Below, piece after piece: positions 61,140 to 64,000 of a DNA stretch of 64,000 nucleotides. Location of the stretch: the NCBI GenBank assembly GCA_028023455.1, contig JAQFVV010006293.1, forward strand, positions 3,111,844-3,175,843, read 5' to 3'. Both the position numbers and the translations under genes were made by a program. Each line of letters opens with the position of its first letter. Position 1 is the first letter of the stretch. Below the pieces are notes generated by a model. The model saw only the letters and a program-made list of their open reading frames with translations. It was not told where the DNA came from and searched no databases. The DNA comes from Epiperipatus broadwayi. Lineage: Eukaryota; Onychophora; Udeonychophora; Euonychophora; Peripatidae.

Positions 61140-62190
61140 AATGCAGGACAATATGGAATTAATGTGCAATCAAAATAAGAAAGCAATCATAAAAATACAA
61201 GAAGAGGTTGTTAGCCTAGTACAACAGATCAAAATACTGCAAGAAAAAGCTAAGGGCAGTTAAATGGGGGGAAAAATATTAATAGTGTAAAAGCTCAGGG
61301 TGAGAGCAGAAATGCGAAATAAGATCCAGATAAACAAGAATTCACACCAGTGTGGTGAACCAGTTTTTAAAAATAAAGATTTTTTCTAGTTACACTGAAG
61401 AGGCACCCATAGAGCATCTAGGCAGTTTGGAGAGATACTTTGATATCAATCCCATGGGAAAAGAAGCTAAGGTAGCAATAGGAGTTAGCCACTTGCAAGG
61501 TGCATATTAACCCTAGTAGAAGTCATTATTTTTGAAACCCAGTAGCTTTCAGCCATATAAACAAGCATTAGTAAGATGTTATCGGAATGAGGATCACCAA
61601 GAGAGCATAAAACACTAGGTTTCACAAGAGAACTGTCGACCAGGTGGGCCATACCTGTCACTTTTCAGGAGGCAGGTAGATAAGCTTTGGGCATTGACAG
61701 AGTGGTCACCATCTGAGAATCAGATAATATTGTAAGGCACAGCTTCCCAGGTCATGTGGGGCATCTGTTGATAGGCACTAGGGTATAAAACCATTGAATA
61801 GATGGCAAATTTACTCAGTGCCTTTTAATACAGCAAAACTGTTAATGAAAAGGTTGGATTCAAACCCTTCAACAAATTCCTTTCTAGAAAGCATGATTAA
61901 TAAATAAATGTTGCCTTCATCCTGGTATAAAAAAAGTGAAGAAGATTCACAGGCAACATGGGGAAAACATTGGTGATCCACAGAACAGGAAGTGGTTTGA
62001 ACATAGCAAGAGATCAAAAGAATCAGTAGTTATAATCATCAGGTGAAAGTTTTAGAAATAGAGCAGATCACTAGGAAAGAATCTAGATGGTAAATGGAGT
62101 AAATGGAGATCTTGGTGTGACCAGCAACAAAATCGGTTGAGATCTCCATCCCCAGAACCCTCAACTAGCTACCAACAAAGGTAGCATTAG
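61140..62190 (+). pseudogene. Decayed Gag relic related to the LTR element at 33184-40711
   Basis: Plus-strand codons near 61398-61505 read EEAPIEHLGSLERYF and AKVAIGVSHLQGA, aligning with the Gag capsid of the LTR element. Later codons near 61618-61690 keep VSQEN, GGPY and FRRQVDKLWALT in the same order. A helical N-terminal remnant lies near 61140-61260, and a Ser/Pro/Gln-rich tail to about 62190. Many stops and a loss around the WWDSL segment show it is old. No LTRs were recognised around it. Confidence 0.8.
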
Positions 62191-62290
62191 TAGCTAGTAT
62201 AGGATGGCTGTAATAGTCACAATTTTGGATTTGTCCCTTGGACTTTTTGATATTAGATTACGGAAATATGTATGTGTATGTATAATTGTA

Positions 62291-62780
62291 TTTATATATT
62301 GGATTATTTCCATCATCTAATATTAAGAATTGAATATCATTAGAAAAATTTAACTTTGTTTAACTATTCCAATTACATTCAACTGTTAATAGTAGCACAT
62401 AAGTTAGTATATGTATAACGTTTCAAGAGGTATTATTCTCCTTTCTTCTTCAGGTGTTATTGACCTGACCAGTGACAATACTAGCATGGGAATCAAATTT
62501 GGATTTTTAAATTCTGGAATATTGAATATTAAGGTAATTCTCTAACCAACTGGCCATCCTTCCAAAGGCTCAGTTGATAGAGTGTTACCTTAAAATTCAA
62601 TATTCAAGAACTAAGAGTCCAAGTTTGATTCCCATGCTACTACTGTCACTGGTCAGGCCAATAACACTGAAAAAAAGAGGAGAATAATACAACAGTTGAA
62701 TGTAATTGGAATATTTAAATAAAGTTACATTTTTCTAATGATATTTAGTATTAGATAATGGAAATAGTTCAATATATAAA
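62291..62780. mobile_element. Foldback element with two head-to-head tRNA-like cores, 490 bp
   Basis: Nearly the whole element is an inverted repeat with ~240-bp arms, starting TTTATATATTGGATTATTTCC. Near the centre each arm has a tRNA-like promoter. On the plus strand GGCTCAGTTGATAGAG (62567-62582) is followed by AGTTTGATTCCC (62622-62633). On the minus strand GGCCAGTTGGTTAGAG (62555-62540) is followed by AAATTTGATTCCC. These match Pol III A and B boxes. So it is a palindromic pair of tRNA-derived SINE heads within MITE-like ends shared with 55070-55227. Confidence 0.7.
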
Positions 62781-63825
62781 TAGAACTAAAATATCATTAT
62801 CACAAAACTTCATGAAAACCCTAATACATGTATAATAATTACAAAGTAAACTGATAAAAGATAAAATAATTTTATATCCAGCTTGTAAGACCATTAAACA
62901 TAGTCAAGTATGACAAAAATTAAAGTACATTGGTTTAGAACAAAATTGGCCAATTTGACCTTATTTTGATTCTTCATCTGATAGGAGAGTATTGCACCGT
63001 TAATGTGTATCTGGTGTATTAACACTCAATGAAGGAGTTAGAGATTGTTAAAAGAAAAAAAAAAAATTATAAATTAACAGAAATTGATGTATTTAACATT
63101 CAATATTGTATATTAATAATTATTAACTTTATTTTTTTTTGACCACCAAGAAAATATATGAGTGTAAGTAAAAGATATAGATTAAAACTTATCAATAAAG
63201 TCAGTTTTTTTAAATTAAAGTTGGCTGACAGAAATATCAGACTATATTGAAACTTATTAGAGAACTTTTCTATTATATTTTCTTTCTATAAAGTATGTAC
63301 TACATATAAATCAGATAAAAAGATATCTGTTTGGTTATATAATTTTATTTGAAAATAAATAAAAAGAAAAATATGTATGATAATAATAATTGCGTGGGAT
63401 TAAATTCTCATAGAAATAAAACTAAAGAAAAAGAGTGATAAAATAGATGGATTGAGAATGGCAGAAGGATATATAAAGGGATCCACAGTCTTATAAAAAG
63501 AAGAAAAACATTGTTGAGAAGAGATGTGCAAAGCTGAAACCAACCCAGAGTGTTAAGCTTTGCAATGTGAACTTATGCTCTAATTGCTGAGACTTCAGTT
63601 GCCTTACTAATTGATATCGACATGATTAACAATACTAAAGCATATATATATATATTGGAGAAATGCTCCATATGAATGACTAAAACCAATATATACATTT
63701 ACCGATGCCTTTCTTGGAACCCTATTGCTGATATGATATTTTAAACCAAATTACCGTATCTATATCATGCCTAATGCCCAGAACAACCTTATAGAAAAAT
63801 GAATTCCTGAAATATGATAAATACC
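62781..63825. other. ena: No gene seen; intronic
   Basis: AT-rich. I find no recognised coding sequence or repeat. Confidence 0.45.
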
Positions 63826-63841
63826 TATTCACTAACAGATT

Positions 63842-63940
63842 TTTTTTTTTTTTCTATGTCAGATGCGTTGGCCGGGAAGCGAACCCGGGCCACCTGCTTG
63901 GAAGGCAGCTATGCTAACTACTAGGTCACCAATGCTTGAC
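63842..63940 (-). mobile_element. tRNA-Gly(UCC)-like retroposon with 16-bp target-site duplication
   Basis: On the minus strand a 71-nt tRNA body (63935-63865) starts GCATTGG and ends CCAACGC. It has a CTTCCAA anticodon loop (UCC) and a perfect B box GGTTCGCTTCC. The acceptor stem has one A-C mismatch and the anticodon stem one G-G, so it is probably not a working tRNA. It is followed by ATCTGACATAG and a ~13-base A-run. Perfect direct repeats tattcactaacagatt at 63826-63841 and 63941-63956 flank it. The structure is that of a retroposed tRNA or a minimal SINE, like the one at 11687-11795. Confidence 0.85.
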
Positions 63941-64000
63941 TATTCACTAACAGATTGTGAACCAAATAATGGAAAAGTTGCAACTTTCAAACCCACAGCC

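Larger units (their letters stand above)
56222..64000 (+). other. ena: Next Ena intron, open at the window end
   Basis: From the GTAAGT donor to the end of the window I find no further exon of the family. The interval is filled by relics and inverted repeats listed separately. Confidence 0.6.

Noticed and set aside
63865-63935. Functional tRNA-Gly(UCC) gene
   Set aside because: Target-site duplication, A-tail and two stem mismatches mark it as a retroposed copy. A tRNAscan score would settle it.

Overview
The window is strongly AT-rich animal DNA: spliceosomal introns, coding exons of 85-169 bp, and a dense layer of transposon copies and relics. The only host gene I can support is an Ena/VASP-family gene on the + strand. 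Three consecutive exons (21678-21843, 55813-55981, 56137-56221) encode nearly the whole EVH1 domain. The protein is bilaterian-like and closest in feel to protostome Ena. The TTAGGG-type interstitial repeat and the retroelement mix would suit a mollusc or other spiralian, but a chelicerate is not excluded, so I do not name a species.

Layout. Positions 1-5402 hold a frameshifted non-LTR retrotransposon ending in a composite CTG/CTA/CAA array. From 5.4 to 21.6 kb lie a Penelope-like GIY-YIG relic in inverted halves, a TIR transposon, a tRNA-derived retroposon, a long hairpin, and an older copy of the first LINE family (minus strand, 18.1-21.1 kb). The EVH1 N-terminal exon follows at 21.7 kb. 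The next intron is about 34 kb. It contains a single-unit hammerhead-ribozyme element (25.3-25.8 kb), a LINE relic (27.8-30.1 kb), a hAT/ZBED-like transposase relic (31.0-32.5 kb), a Gag-only LTR retrotransposon (33.2-40.7 kb), two related TIR elements filled with minisatellites (44.3-48.3 kb), another LINE relic (49.6-52.1 kb), and a tandem hammerhead-ribozyme element (52.17-53.25 kb). After the last EVH1 exon come a LINE relic, small and large inverted repeats, an eroded Gag relic and a tRNA-Gly-like retroposon with a perfect 16-bp target-site duplication.

Main result. I read three complete type I hammerhead ribozyme cores by eye. Two are in consecutive ~453-bp tandem units on the minus strand. 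One is in an unrelated ~447-bp element on the plus strand, in sense within the Ena intron. In each, stem III is a short self-complementary sequence, the dimer-type geometry known from Penelope-like elements and metazoan retrozymes. Both elements have 13-14 bp target-site duplications and no protein. They look like two families of small non-autonomous, self-cleaving retroelements. A Penelope-like GIY-YIG relic in the same window is a candidate for the type of enzyme that could have mobilised such elements.

Almost all protein-coding sequence apart from the Ena exons belongs to mobile elements and is broken by stops and frameshifts. All calls rest on reading the sequence; no alignment or folding program was run.
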